Source: Luteolibacter arcticus (lineage in GTDB: Bacteria; Verrucomicrobiota; Verrucomicrobiia; Verrucomicrobiales; Akkermansiaceae). From it: a DNA stretch of 64,000 nt. This document shows positions 51,785 to 60,147 of the stretch, in pieces. The first letter of the stretch is position 1, and the number at the start of each line of letters is the position of its first letter. The notes below the pieces were generated by a model that made no database searches, was not told the DNA's origin, and saw nothing but the letters and a program-made list of their open reading frames with translations. The stretch covers positions 620,001 through 684,000 of the forward strand of contig NZ_JAPDDT010000002.1 in NCBI RefSeq assembly GCF_025950235.1, written 5' to 3'. The translations under genes and the position numbers were made by a program.

Positions 51785-52804
51785 TCAGCGGTGGATGCGG
51801 ACACCCAGTGGCTCGCCACCCGGCAGGCCGTCGAAGATGACGAGCAGGTCCACGTGGCCGGCGGCGTCATCGAGCACGAGCAGTGCTTCGCCCTTGCCGC
51901 CGTTTTCCGGCAAGCGCCCGAGGTTTGTGGCCTTGGTATCGCGGCCATCCCAGTAGAGGAGCTCGAAGCGGGTGTCCGGTCCCGGTGCGGCGGTGATGGG
52001 GATCTTCTTGGAGGCTTCGGCACTGGCATTGCCGGTGAGCAGGATGAAGCCATCTTGCACGGCGGCGATTTCTCGAATGCCGCGGCCCTTCGCGATGGTG
52101 ATCTCGTGGACACGCATCGGGCCCGGCTTGCCGCCGCCGAAGAGTTGGTCGGGAGCGAGTTCGAGCACCAGTCCGCGGCCATCTTGATTCGGCGCGCGGA
52201 GCCCGAACCACAGCTTGCCACCCGACCATGTGAGGCCCTCGATGTTCAGGCCATTCTGCTGGAGCGGCTGCTTGAGGTGGGGCTTCACCTGCGGCGTCTT
52301 TTCAAGCCACGGCAGCAGGCTCGTGCGGCGGATGCCATCCTTTTTCACTTGGCCGGTGGCCGGATCGACGGGCACCTGATAGATCGAGTGGCGGTCGGCT
52401 TGAAAGTCTCCCTTCTTCTTTCCGAGGCCGTGCGATCCCACCACGTAGTAGGCGTGATCGGCGGACGAGTAGGCGACGCCTTCGATGTCGACTTCCTGCT
52501 TCTTGCCTGCCGATTTCACGGGCAAGGCGATCGGGCGCTTCGATTCGATCCGGTGCTTCGAGGCCTCGATCACTCCAGGCTGGACGTGAAACATCTCGTC
52601 ACTTCCGACCAGCACCTGCGTCTTGTTCGCGGCGGCGATGCCGCTCAGATCGAGCGAGTTTTCAAAGCCGGCGAGCTGCCACTCGTCGGTGAGGATCTCG
52701 AGCCGCTGGGTGCCGGCGTCCTGTTGGGCGCAGGCAGCGGGCAATAGCGCGGCGAGGGCCAAGGCCGCCAAGGCGCGGGGATGTCTGGGTCGGTTCGCTT
52801 TCAC
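51785..52804 (-). CDS. DUF3616 lipoprotein
   Basis: 339 residues from a GTG at 52804. A lipoprotein signal (KANRPRHPRALAALALAALL then PAAC) is followed by a beta-propeller-like domain with repeated strands (GIAAANKTQVLVGSDEMFHV, DIEGVAYSSADHAYYVVGSH, NIEGLTWSGGKLWFGLRAPN). The xIEGxxW/Y motifs recur as in the DUF3616 family. It is presumably attached to an outer or inner membrane face and of unknown function. The gene stands 40 bases upstream of the PepSY-like gene and could share its transcript. Confidence 0.85.
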   Translation of the reverse strand: MKANRPRHPRALAALALAALLPAACAQQDAGTQRLEILTDEWQLAGFENSLDLSGIAAANKTQVLVGSDEMFHVQPGVIEASKHRIESKRPIALPVKSAGKKQEVDIEGVAYSSADHAYYVVGSHGLGKKKGDFQADRHSIYQVPVDPATGQVKKDGIRRTSLLPWLEKTPQVKPHLKQPLQQNGLNIEGLTWSGGKLWFGLRAPNQDGRGLVLELAPDQLFGGGKPGPMRVHEITIAKGRGIREIAAVQDGFILLTGNASAEASKKIPITAAPGPDTRFELLYWDGRDTKATNLGRLPENGGKGEALLVLDDAAGHVDLLVIFDGLPGGEPLGVRIHR

Positions 52805-52955
52805 GCTGACAGTCCTAGCCCCCGAACATGATCCGAAGATGACGGTGCGGAAAAAATCTGCCGACCCGATGCCCCCATTCCGAATTCGTGCGCCGGGAGG
52901 ATCGCGGCCGGGGTGCCCCCGCCTAGTCTTCCATCAACCCCTTGGAGTCATGTTG

Positions 52956-53138
52956 ATGCGGAACTTTTGCACGGCCGGCATTTCCTTTGCGATCCTCGCG
53001 ATCTTCACGGAAGGCGCGTTGATCCAACGCAGCCTTGAGAAGGCGCTCGCATCTTTCCAGGCCGGCGCGCCGTCGTGGCTGGCCTTGGGTGCCGTGGCGG
53101 GCCTCGCGCTCGCGATACGGTTGCCGCGCCGAAATTGA
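52956..53138 (+). CDS. Small membrane protein
   Basis: 60 residues from the ATG at 52956, preceded by GGAG with an eight-base spacing; an ATG at 52950 is too close to that site. Two hydrophobic stretches (NFCTAGISFAILAIFTEG and WLALGAVAGLALAIRL) flank a short charged loop (LIQRSLEKALASFQ). No family is recognised. It is divergent from the DUF3616 gene and followed by a hairpin at 53165. It could be a small inner-membrane protein, perhaps stress-related; evidence is only the reading frame, start site and composition. Confidence 0.5.
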   Translation: MRNFCTAGISFAILAIFTEGALIQRSLEKALASFQAGAPSWLALGAVAGLALAIRLPRRN

Positions 53139-53164
53139 TCTCTCCCCGGAGATGCCGCAAGGCA

Positions 53165-53198
53165 GGGGAGCCCTCAGCCATCATGGGGCGGGGCTCCC
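53165..53198. terminator. Terminator-like hairpin between convergent genes
   Basis: GGGGAGCCC at 53165-53173 pairs with GGGCTCCC at 53191-53198 around a 17-base loop. It lies between the ends of the small membrane protein gene and the opposing minus-strand gene, whose stop it touches. No T-run follows the stem on either strand, so intrinsic termination is uncertain. Confidence 0.4.
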
Positions 53199-53914
53199 TA
53201 ACCGGCGCTGCCGCTGCCGCTCATTCCATCCGGAAAGAAGCCTCCGCGGTGGCCGCGCAGGCCGCCGCAGAGCAGGCGTGAAATCGCCATGCGCAGCAGG
53301 TCGAAGCTCCACAGCCGCTGGCCGCACGCAGTGGGGCACGCGGCGGGGCCGGAGGTCAGCGCGCGCAGCTCGGCGGCACGCTCGGCGACTTCTGTGCCGG
53401 AAGCCGCGAGCGCGCCGTCCAACCAGCCCTCGAAGCGAGCATCGTCCGCGAGCATCGGCAGCAGTGCCGGCCGCCAGGCGGAAGCATCGCCTTCGCAAAG
53501 GAAGGCCTGGATTACCGCGAGGCTCAGGGAATTCAGGACCAGCGCACCGGTCAGCAAGTCGCCCCCGCTGGCGAAGGGATCGAAGCCACTCACCTCCGCC
53601 TGCGCCGCCAGTGCGGCAAAGCCCTGGGCGAGATCCATGCGGGGTGCCGGGGCCAGCGGGATCCCCGTGCTGGCGGCCAGCTTGCGCAGGGCCGCGATGT
53701 CCTTTTCCACCGCATCCGCGCGCCGGGCGAGTTCCGCGTGGCCGGTGTCGCGGCGCAAGTAGGCCAGCGAGATCGACTTCAAATCAACCAGTAGATCGAA
53801 GCGATCGTCGCGGGCCGCCTTGGGCTCGCCGCCATCGAGGTCGTCGAAGACGTCCTGACGTTTGGGGAGAGGGGGGCGGGAGGTATTGCCGGGATCAATG
53901 ACCCTGATGTTCAT
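53198..53914 (-). CDS. Hypothetical protein
   Basis: 238 residues, without signal peptide. An acidic/basic N-terminus (QDVFDDLDGGEPKAARDDRF) precedes helices (LLVDLKSISLAYLRRDTGHA, ELARRADAVEKDIAALRKLA), then SGGDLLTGALVLNSLSLAVI. The C-terminus has CPTACGQRLWSFDLLRM, with two closely spaced cysteines (AACPTACGQ) and a Gly-rich tail. No family is recognised. It sits alone 79 bases downstream of the LysR pair and may be transcribed with it. Confidence 0.65.
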   Translation of the reverse strand: MNIRVIDPGNTSRPPLPKRQDVFDDLDGGEPKAARDDRFDLLVDLKSISLAYLRRDTGHAELARRADAVEKDIAALRKLAASTGIPLAPAPRMDLAQGFAALAAQAEVSGFDPFASGGDLLTGALVLNSLSLAVIQAFLCEGDASAWRPALLPMLADDARFEGWLDGALAASGTEVAERAAELRALTSGPAACPTACGQRLWSFDLLRMAISRLLCGGLRGHRGGFFPDGMSGSGSAG

Positions 53915-53993
53915 CCAGGCGGCGTTCTACCAGCCGCGGGTCTCGCGCGACAGCAGGCGGCACTTCGAAAATCGAATGACCCCATATGGCGGC

Positions 53994-54923
53994 TCAGGGG
54001 AACAACTTCCGCCCGAGCTTTGCGACCGCCGCCGCCACGCCCAGGACTTCCTTCGACTCCTCATCGCTCCGGCAATACACCGAGACGGTGAAGGCCTGCG
54101 GCAGCAGGAACTCGAAGGTCCGCACGTGGATCAGCCCGTCCGCGCCATCGCCGAGGCGCGGCATCGCATTCCCCGGCGCGAGCATGACCCCCAGTCCGGC
54201 CCGGCACGCGGCGGCTGCCTCATCCTCGGAGGAGAAAGCGATCGAGTTCGCCGGCTGGATCCCGTAGGCTTCATCGCACCAGCGCAGCAGGAAGGAGCCG
54301 AAGCCGGTCACGACCCGGCGGTCGGGCACCAGCACGGTGGTGCGCAGCACTTCGGGGAAGCTGAAATTGTCAGGGTCGAAGGGATAGAAATCCGGATTCC
54401 ATGCCACCGTGATGCCGCGCTCGTGGCGGATCACCGCCTCCTGCACCCCGGCCGAAAGACCGGCCCGCAGGAAGCGCCCGGCGACCACCACGTCGCAGCG
54501 CGTGGCCTCCAGCGCCGCGCGCCAATTCTCGCCGGCATCGCCGCATTTCACCGCCGGGCCGTTCACTCCGGGCAGCACGCCCATGGCGATCTCTGCTCGC
54601 AGCGTGCGGCCGAAATAGGACGCATCCAGTGCCAGCAGCACCTGGCGATCCATCCGCCGGTCGAGCCGGCGCATGCCATCGATGAAATCCAGATACGCCG
54701 CGCCGGTTTCGTTCGCGTGGGCGAGGAAGGCGACGCCGGCCGGGGTCAATTTCGTGCCGGTCGGCGAGCGCTCTAACAAAATCAGCCCGATTGCCGACTC
54801 CAGCTTCGAGATCATCAGGCTCACGGCCGGCTGGGACATGCCCCAGCGCTTGCCAGTCTCGGTGAAGCTCCCGGTGTCCGCGAGGTGGCGGAAGATGAGC
54901 AGGCAGTTCAGGTCAATGTCCAT
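53994..54923 (-). CDS. LysR-family transcriptional regulator
   Basis: 309 residues. The N-terminal winged helix-turn-helix (LLIFRHLADTGSFTETGKRW, GMSQPAVSLMISKLESAIGL, ILLERSPTGTKLTPAG) is a full LysR domain, followed by an effector-binding region of about 220 residues. Its ATG at 54923 lies inside the end of the second LysR-like gene (overlap 11 bases), so both regulators are translated together. The effector and target are unknown; the solute-binding/OmpA gene starting at 55979 is a likely target by position. Confidence 0.9.
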   Translation of the reverse strand: MDIDLNCLLIFRHLADTGSFTETGKRWGMSQPAVSLMISKLESAIGLILLERSPTGTKLTPAGVAFLAHANETGAAYLDFIDGMRRLDRRMDRQVLLALDASYFGRTLRAEIAMGVLPGVNGPAVKCGDAGENWRAALEATRCDVVVAGRFLRAGLSAGVQEAVIRHERGITVAWNPDFYPFDPDNFSFPEVLRTTVLVPDRRVVTGFGSFLLRWCDEAYGIQPANSIAFSSEDEAAAACRAGLGVMLAPGNAMPRLGDGADGLIHVRTFEFLLPQAFTVSVYCRSDEESKEVLGVAAAVAKLGRKLFP

Positions 54924-55827
54924 GGCCGTTGACTGCCGCCATCAGGCGAGGCTTGAGTTCCGCATAGGGGTGATTGCGCCGCAGGCAGGCGGTGAGCCGG
55001 TAGGATGGCCATGGACCCGGATCGCGATCCGCCAGGCCGGCGGTCGTTTCCGGGACGAAGAGGCATCCCGCCGTCGGGAGTGAGGACGGGTCGGCCAGCA
55101 GTCGCGCCGTCTCCGCCTCGGCGAGCACCGCGCCGCCGGGGGCACCGGCTTTGCGGAAGTCTTCCAGGACGGATGCGGCGACCTCCGGCTCACCGGCGTC
55201 CGCGATCCACCAGCCGTCTTTCTCGAGTTCGCCGGGTGTGGCGGGCGGCTCGCCTTTCGCCTTCGGGTGGCGCACGATCTTCCACGGTACCGGGCCGAGA
55301 TCGACGGAATCGAGCCGGTCCGCGCAGCCGAGGCCGATGCCGAAATACACGTCGCACTCCGCATTCAGCAGCGCGGTGCGGAAGCGCTTCACCTCGATGC
55401 GCACGAAGCAGGAGCGGAATATGTCCGCGATCTTCAGTGTCGCGAGGAAGTCGGTGAAGAGGCCGCCGCGGAAAAACTCGCCCCCCGCCGCGAAGCGCAG
55501 GATGCGGCCCGCCTGGTGCAGGGTGCGCACGCCCTCGCCGAGCTTGCGCAGCGAGCGCGACAGCGGCCCGACCTGGACGAGCAGCCCCTGCGCGAAAGGC
55601 GTCGGCACCAGCGTGCGATCCGCCATTTCCTCGAACAGCGGGCGGCCCACCGCCGCCTCGAATTCCTGGCAGACCCGCTTGATATTCGCCCGGGTGCTGT
55701 GCAGCTCCAGCGCCGCATTCGCATACGAGCGCTCCTTGCAGGTCACGCTGAAGACCTCGAGCTGCCGGTAGGTGATTTCCGGCAGCGCTTCCACGGGGCC
55801 GGGGTTCTCGGAGTTCTTCGTGGGCAT
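54913..55827 (-). CDS. LysR-like transcriptional regulator (divergent)
   Basis: 304 residues from the ATG at 55827; the frame upstream is open but non-coding in look. The helix-turn-helix (YRQLEVFSVTCKERSYANAA, LELHSTRANIKRVCQEFEAA, VGRPLFEEMADRTLVPTPFA) follows the LysR pattern with a shortened recognition segment. The effector region includes AAGGEFFRGGLFTDFLATLK and a C-terminal CLRRNHPYAELKPRLM. It is divergent from the solute-binding/OmpA gene over 151 bases, the usual LysR target layout. Coupled to the second regulator downstream. Confidence 0.85.
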   Translation of the reverse strand: MPTKNSENPGPVEALPEITYRQLEVFSVTCKERSYANAALELHSTRANIKRVCQEFEAAVGRPLFEEMADRTLVPTPFAQGLLVQVGPLSRSLRKLGEGVRTLHQAGRILRFAAGGEFFRGGLFTDFLATLKIADIFRSCFVRIEVKRFRTALLNAECDVYFGIGLGCADRLDSVDLGPVPWKIVRHPKAKGEPPATPGELEKDGWWIADAGEPEVAASVLEDFRKAGAPGGAVLAEAETARLLADPSSLPTAGCLFVPETTAGLADRDPGPWPSYRLTACLRRNHPYAELKPRLMAAVNGHGH

Positions 55828-55978
55828 GGGAGGGCTGCTGGGGAGCGGCGCTAACAAAGCACTCCGCGCGGCCGCCGCAAATCTTTTGCGGTCCGGACCG
55901 AACGACCCCAGCCCTCCACACCCCAGCTGATTTTCCCATCGCCGGGGAGTGGCGGACCGGTTCATTCTCCCCCGCATC

Positions 55979-57667
55979 ATGACCAAACTCGGAAAGATCG
56001 TCTTCACCCTCGTGGTCCTGCTTCTCGCCGGATTCGCCGTGATGCGGATGCTGGGGAAGAAGGATGGGGATACCGGCGCGCCCGGCTCGCCCGCGCATGC
56101 GGACACCCGGGAGATGGTCGTACCCGAGGGGGATAGCAATATCGCCGCGTCCTTCGATTTCATCGCTCCGGGCAAGGCACAGCCGCTGCCATCGCCGCGG
56201 CCGTACACGCCGGTGGACAGCACCATCGCCATCAATCTCTCCGAGTACGCGGGCTACGCCGGCCTGATCGCCGCCAATGGCGGGCTCGAGCCGAATGACG
56301 CCTCGTGGTTCGCGAAGAACGGCGGCTTCAAGCTGAAGATCACCCTCAGCGAGGAGGATTCGTGGGCGGACCTGCAGGACGGCAAGTTCGCCGCCACCGC
56401 TACCACCGTGGACGTGCTCTCGAACTACGGCCGCCAGTGGCAGTGCGTGGTGCCCGCCCAGGTCTCGTGGTCGCGCGGTGCCGACGGCATCATCGTGAAG
56501 AAGGACATCAAGCGGGTGAACGACCTCAAGGGCAAGACCATCGCCACCGCGCCCTTCAGCGAGGCCGAGTTCTTCATCCGCTACCTCGCCCAGGAGGCCG
56601 GCCTCGCCGTCGTCCGCCTCGATGGCCCCGAGCAGACGCGCAATCCGGAAGCGGTGAATCTCGTCTTCCTCGAAGACGCCTTCGAAGCCGGCGATGCCTT
56701 CCTGGCGGACCTGAAGGCCGGTGGCCACGAGCTCGATGGCTGCGTGACCTGGGCGCCGAAGACCACCGAGGTGGTGGAGGGCTCGGAAGGTGCCGCTCGC
56801 CAGCTCATCGACAATCGCAACCTGCTCGTCATCGCGGACATCCTCGTTTTCAACAAGGGCTTCGCCCAGGCCAAGCCGGAGGTGGTGCAGAAGATCGTGG
56901 AAGGCATGCTGCTTCACAACGATCGCATCCGCGCCAATCCCGAGTCGCACCTGAAGGCCATCGCCGATGCCTTCAAGGCGTACGAGTGGACGGTGGACGA
57001 CGCCCGCGAGGAACTCTCCAAGGTCCACCTCTCGAATCTACCCGAGAACCTCGCCTTCTTCCGCGGCGCGATCGATGAAGCCGGCTCCTTCGCTTCCGTT
57101 TTCCAGACTGCGAACCTTGCCTACGGCTCGGAGCTCCAGCCCTCGCCGGTTGCCGCGTCGTTCTTCGCGGATATCAAGCCGCTTGAAGCCATCGCCGCTG
57201 CGGGCACGCTGTCGGCGCAGGTCGCCTCGATCCAACCGATCAAGACCAACGACCAGGCTCCCATCGAGCAGGACCCGCTGCTGACCCGCGACATCCGCTT
57301 CTACTTCCTGCCGAATAGCGCCCAGCTCGACATGGGCAACAAGGAGAACCACGACTTCCTCGCCAATGTGAACCACCTGCTCGGCGTCTCGCCCGGCTCG
57401 ATGATCCTCCTGCGCGGCCACGTGGATGACGCCCAGAAGGAGAACTTCCGCAAGCAGGGTGGTGAAGCGCTCGTCCGCAAGATGTTTCTCAAGGCCATGG
57501 AGCTATCCCAACAGCGCGCCGACGAAGTGAAGAAGCGCCTGCTGGAAAAGTATCCCGCCATCAAGCCCGACCGCCTCGAAGTCGTCGGCCGCGGCTGGGA
57601 AGAACCGGCCGGCAAGGACTCGGACCTGAATCGCCGGGTGGAGGTGCAGTGGTTCACGGTGGAATAA
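55979..57667 (+). CDS. Solute-binding protein fused to OmpA-like domain
   Basis: 562 residues from the ATG at 55979. A signal anchor (MTKLGKIVFTLVVLLLAGFA) precedes a periplasmic type II substrate-binding domain (STIAINLSEYAGYAGLIAAN, KDIKRVNDLKGKTIATAPFS, HELDGCVTWAPKTTEVVEGS), like NitT/TauT/SsuA binding proteins. From about residue 440 an OmpA/MotB-type peptidoglycan-binding domain follows (DIRFYFLPNSAQLDMGNKEN, ILLRGHVDDA, DEVKKRLLEKYPAIKPDRLE). Such fusions bind a ligand and attach to the cell wall. No ABC permease is adjacent, so sensing rather than transport is plausible. A coiled-coil membrane protein gene follows. Confidence 0.88.
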   Translation: MTKLGKIVFTLVVLLLAGFAVMRMLGKKDGDTGAPGSPAHADTREMVVPEGDSNIAASFDFIAPGKAQPLPSPRPYTPVDSTIAINLSEYAGYAGLIAANGGLEPNDASWFAKNGGFKLKITLSEEDSWADLQDGKFAATATTVDVLSNYGRQWQCVVPAQVSWSRGADGIIVKKDIKRVNDLKGKTIATAPFSEAEFFIRYLAQEAGLAVVRLDGPEQTRNPEAVNLVFLEDAFEAGDAFLADLKAGGHELDGCVTWAPKTTEVVEGSEGAARQLIDNRNLLVIADILVFNKGFAQAKPEVVQKIVEGMLLHNDRIRANPESHLKAIADAFKAYEWTVDDAREELSKVHLSNLPENLAFFRGAIDEAGSFASVFQTANLAYGSELQPSPVAASFFADIKPLEAIAAAGTLSAQVASIQPIKTNDQAPIEQDPLLTRDIRFYFLPNSAQLDMGNKENHDFLANVNHLLGVSPGSMILLRGHVDDAQKENFRKQGGEALVRKMFLKAMELSQQRADEVKKRLLEKYPAIKPDRLEVVGRGWEEPAGKDSDLNRRVEVQWFTVE

Positions 57668-57673
57668 GCGGAG

Positions 57674-57855
57674 AATCACCAATCATCAATCCTCCAATCA
57701 CCAATCAGAGTGCCTGAAGAAACAGGACCGCTGGCGCCAATTGCGGAGCTCGCCAGGAGGACTTGCTGGCCTCCGGTGCCCGCCTACCTAGAGGGAACCA
57801 CTTTCATTCTTCCAAACACTTCGATTGGTGATTGGAGGATTGGTGATTGATGATT
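57674..57855. repeat. Inverted repeat with 33-base arms built of a GATTGGT-type unit
   Basis: The arms 57674-57706 and 57823-57855 are reverse complements at about 31 of 33 positions. Each arm is made of short repeated units (GATTGGT, GATTGAT, GATTGGA), giving an internal tandem pattern. The 116-base spacer contains smaller dyads (for example GGAGG...CCTCC near 57760). The element fills the gap between the solute-binding/OmpA gene and the coiled-coil gene; its right arm ends 17 bases before the next start codon. No transposase is present. Confidence 0.8.
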
Positions 57856-57872
57856 TCTTCTCCCCATCTCAC

Positions 57873-58700
57873 ATGACCGGCCTCGAAAAGCTGAAAGTCT
57901 TCGCCAAAAGCCCGCACCATTTGTGGCTCGGGTTGCTGACGCTTGGCGTGGGCTTGGCCACGGTCAACGGCATCGGTATGATCGCCGGGTTGGCGGCCTA
58001 TGCGCTTGGCTGGATCTACTTGCCGGACTCGCGGCTGTTCAAGAACTGGCTGGCCACTCGCAAGCAGGGCGACGAGGGCGCGAAGCTGCGGCAGTTCCTG
58101 TTCCAGCGCCGCCAGATCTACGATGCCCTTCGTAGTTCCACCCGCGCGCGCTACGACAACCTCGCCGCGGAGATCGAGGACCTTCAGGAAGAATTCCACC
58201 GCGACCCGCGGCTGAATGCCGAGATCGTCCGCCAGCGCAGCGAGCGCCTGTCGAATCTCGCCTGGACCTACCTGCGCCTGCTGCACACCGGCGAGATGCT
58301 CGACCGCTTCATCGAGTCCGAGCACCCGCAGGAGCTGGAGCGCAAGATCGCCGCGATGGAGAAGGAGCTGTCCGCCATCGGCACCGGCAGCAAGGCCAGC
58401 CTCGCCGAGTCGCTGCAATCGCGCCTCTCCTCGCTCAAGGCCCGCCTCGAAAAGCGCCGCGGTGCCGAGGAAAGCCGCGAGCTCACCGCCTCCGAACAGG
58501 AACGCATCGCCGAGCTGGTGAAGCTCTTCCGCGCCGACCACCTCGCCAGCCGCGACGCCGCCGCGCTCTCGCACGAGATCGACGGCGCCGCCGTCCAACT
58601 CGACCGTACCCGCGAATGGCTCAGCGGCCTCGAATTCGACACCTCCCCCGACATCCCCGAAGCCCTCGCCGCCGCGGCTCCGCTGAAGGTGGGGCAGTGA
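57873..58700 (+). CDS. Membrane-anchored coiled-coil protein
   Basis: 275 residues from the ATG at 57873. Two hydrophobic segments lie near 15-48 (LWLGLLTLGVGLATVNGIGM, IAGLAAYALGWIYL). The rest is highly charged helical sequence with heptad-like patterning (YDNLAAEIEDLQEEFHRDPR, ELERKIAAMEKELSAIGTGS, LQSRLSSLKARLEKRRGAEE). It presumably projects a long coiled coil into the cytoplasm or periplasm. It follows the solute-binding/OmpA gene and could act with it. No enzyme motif is seen. Confidence 0.75.
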   Translation: MTGLEKLKVFAKSPHHLWLGLLTLGVGLATVNGIGMIAGLAAYALGWIYLPDSRLFKNWLATRKQGDEGAKLRQFLFQRRQIYDALRSSTRARYDNLAAEIEDLQEEFHRDPRLNAEIVRQRSERLSNLAWTYLRLLHTGEMLDRFIESEHPQELERKIAAMEKELSAIGTGSKASLAESLQSRLSSLKARLEKRRGAEESRELTASEQERIAELVKLFRADHLASRDAAALSHEIDGAAVQLDRTREWLSGLEFDTSPDIPEALAAAAPLKVGQ

Positions 58701-58791
58701 CATCACTTCGATATTACTGTGATCCCACTTCGGCTTTGGCTGGGGACAAAGCCACCGAGCCTAGACAGTGACAAATCGCTCAATGGGCTCG

Positions 58792-59097
58792 CTATTCCGC
58801 GATACCGGACGCATTGAAACGATTTCCATCCGCGTCCAGAATTGAGCCATCGATCAGAACATCTACTTCGACGATATACTCCTCGATGGAGATCGCATCA
58901 TAAAAATCCCTTTCGCCGTCCAGAAACTCCCGTAGGCGAATGACCGCGTTATCCACAATCTCGCGTTGAGCTTCTTCTTCCGTGGCAAAGATGCAGACTT
59001 TGTCGTTCTCATCAAACAGGGTCGGAACTGGTCCTTGAAATAACGTGTTCAGGTAAACGCAGAAACCCGAAGTGCGCTTGGGAGGTTCATCATTCAT
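58792..59097 (-). CDS. Hypothetical protein
   Basis: 101 residues, acidic, without signal or membrane helix. The sequence (GFCVYLNTLFQGPVPTLFDE, VCIFATEEEAQREIVDNAVI, YIVEVDVLIDGSILDADGNR) has alternating strands and one helix. No known family. Base composition falls here compared with the flanks, as for the following HNH genes, suggesting a less adapted, possibly acquired stretch from about 58.7 to 61.9 kb. The function is unknown. Confidence 0.65.
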   Translation of the reverse strand: MNDEPPKRTSGFCVYLNTLFQGPVPTLFDENDKVCIFATEEEAQREIVDNAVIRLREFLDGERDFYDAISIEEYIVEVDVLIDGSILDADGNRFNASGIAE

Positions 59098-59220
59098 CGC
59101 CCATCAACTACGTGCGACCGCGATCATTTCCTGGAGGGGTTGGAAGTAAAAAATCGCACGAGTTCAATCCAGGCCCTGCATAAGGAAGTATCCTACATGC
59201 GGCTTCGGACGGCATCCCGG

Positions 59221-60018
59221 TCATTTGCCGCGGGCAAAGATGGATCGCCGATGCTCCGCAAGAAAAGCCTCGTTTGGAAACGCGACATCATTCGGAAGAA
59301 TCAGGGACTCGCCTGCATAGACTCCAAAATTCTCCGCAAGGCCCCGCTGCGAGAGCTCGCGCTTAAGCTTGGGCGACAGCATCAGCCGATAGTCTGCGTC
59401 GAAAGAGATCAGTCCGACGTCGAATGCTGCGTCGTGAAGGCGGGATAGCGAAATGCCGTTGAGCACATTCAGCCGTTCTTCCGGATGGGTGCTCCATGGG
59501 AGAATGTGAGAGGCGACTAACAGCTCACGCATTGCCATGCCGGTCACTGCGCAGCGACCGCCGAAGTGATTGAGCACCGCATTCCGGAAATACTGCTGAC
59601 CGCGTCGCACTTTCACATTTGCCAACACGACCGTCGGACCTTTGGGCGATTTCCGCACCCGGATGCCGATCTTCGGGAGCACCTCCAGTTCAGCACCCGC
59701 GCTAGCGCCAAACAGGTTTCGCAGCATCTCTTCGCTGGCCGGAACTGTTTCGTTGAGGTCATCGTGGAACTCCTTCCACATCGACCGGTCAAGAGCACTC
59801 GCACCGCGCAGGCCTTTGATGCCCCGCAATTTGAGTGCCGGGTCGAGAGATGCAAGGTTGCACAACTTCATCGCCACACTGTTCGCTCCGCGTCCGAGCT
59901 TCTCCGCCAGCTCGATCACGACCGGCTGTTTCCTGTCCAATTGGCCGAAGGTCAGCTTGTGATAGACGTTCAGCAGCACCAGCAACTCGTCGCGGTTCCA
60001 TCTTTTTCCGGTAGCCAC
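59221..60018 (-). CDS. HNH endonuclease, restriction-type
   Basis: 265 residues. The N-terminal half (RWNRDELLVLLNVYHKLTFG, NSVAMKLCNLASLDPALKLR) is helical and may be a DNA- or partner-binding region. The C-terminal nuclease domain is of the HNH_2 type: RCAVTGMAMRELLVASHILP (Cys156, His171), then NVLNGISLSRLHDAAFDVGL (Asn187, His195) and a closing FDADYRLMLSPKL. Related proteins are annotated as putative restriction endonucleases. No methyltransferase is adjacent, so it could be modification-dependent or an orphan. It is divergent from a second HNH gene. Confidence 0.85.
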   Translation of the reverse strand: MATGKRWNRDELLVLLNVYHKLTFGQLDRKQPVVIELAEKLGRGANSVAMKLCNLASLDPALKLRGIKGLRGASALDRSMWKEFHDDLNETVPASEEMLRNLFGASAGAELEVLPKIGIRVRKSPKGPTVVLANVKVRRGQQYFRNAVLNHFGGRCAVTGMAMRELLVASHILPWSTHPEERLNVLNGISLSRLHDAAFDVGLISFDADYRLMLSPKLKRELSQRGLAENFGVYAGESLILPNDVAFPNEAFLAEHRRSIFARGK

Positions 60019-60147
60019 ACCAACAGGCTAGAGAAAGCCTCCTCAGGCGGAAAGCGACGAATGATCCATTTTGGGAATCTGCCCCGAGACTGAAAAATCT
60101 CGCTGGCGTCCTTGCCACCGCGCTTTCGGCAAGAGAAATTCTTCGAG

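Noticed and set aside
52623..52955. Longer N-terminal extension of the small membrane protein at 52956
   Set aside because: The extension overlaps the DUF3616 gene on the other strand, has no ribosome binding site and has a composition unlike a protein; the start at 52956 has GGAG at good spacing.
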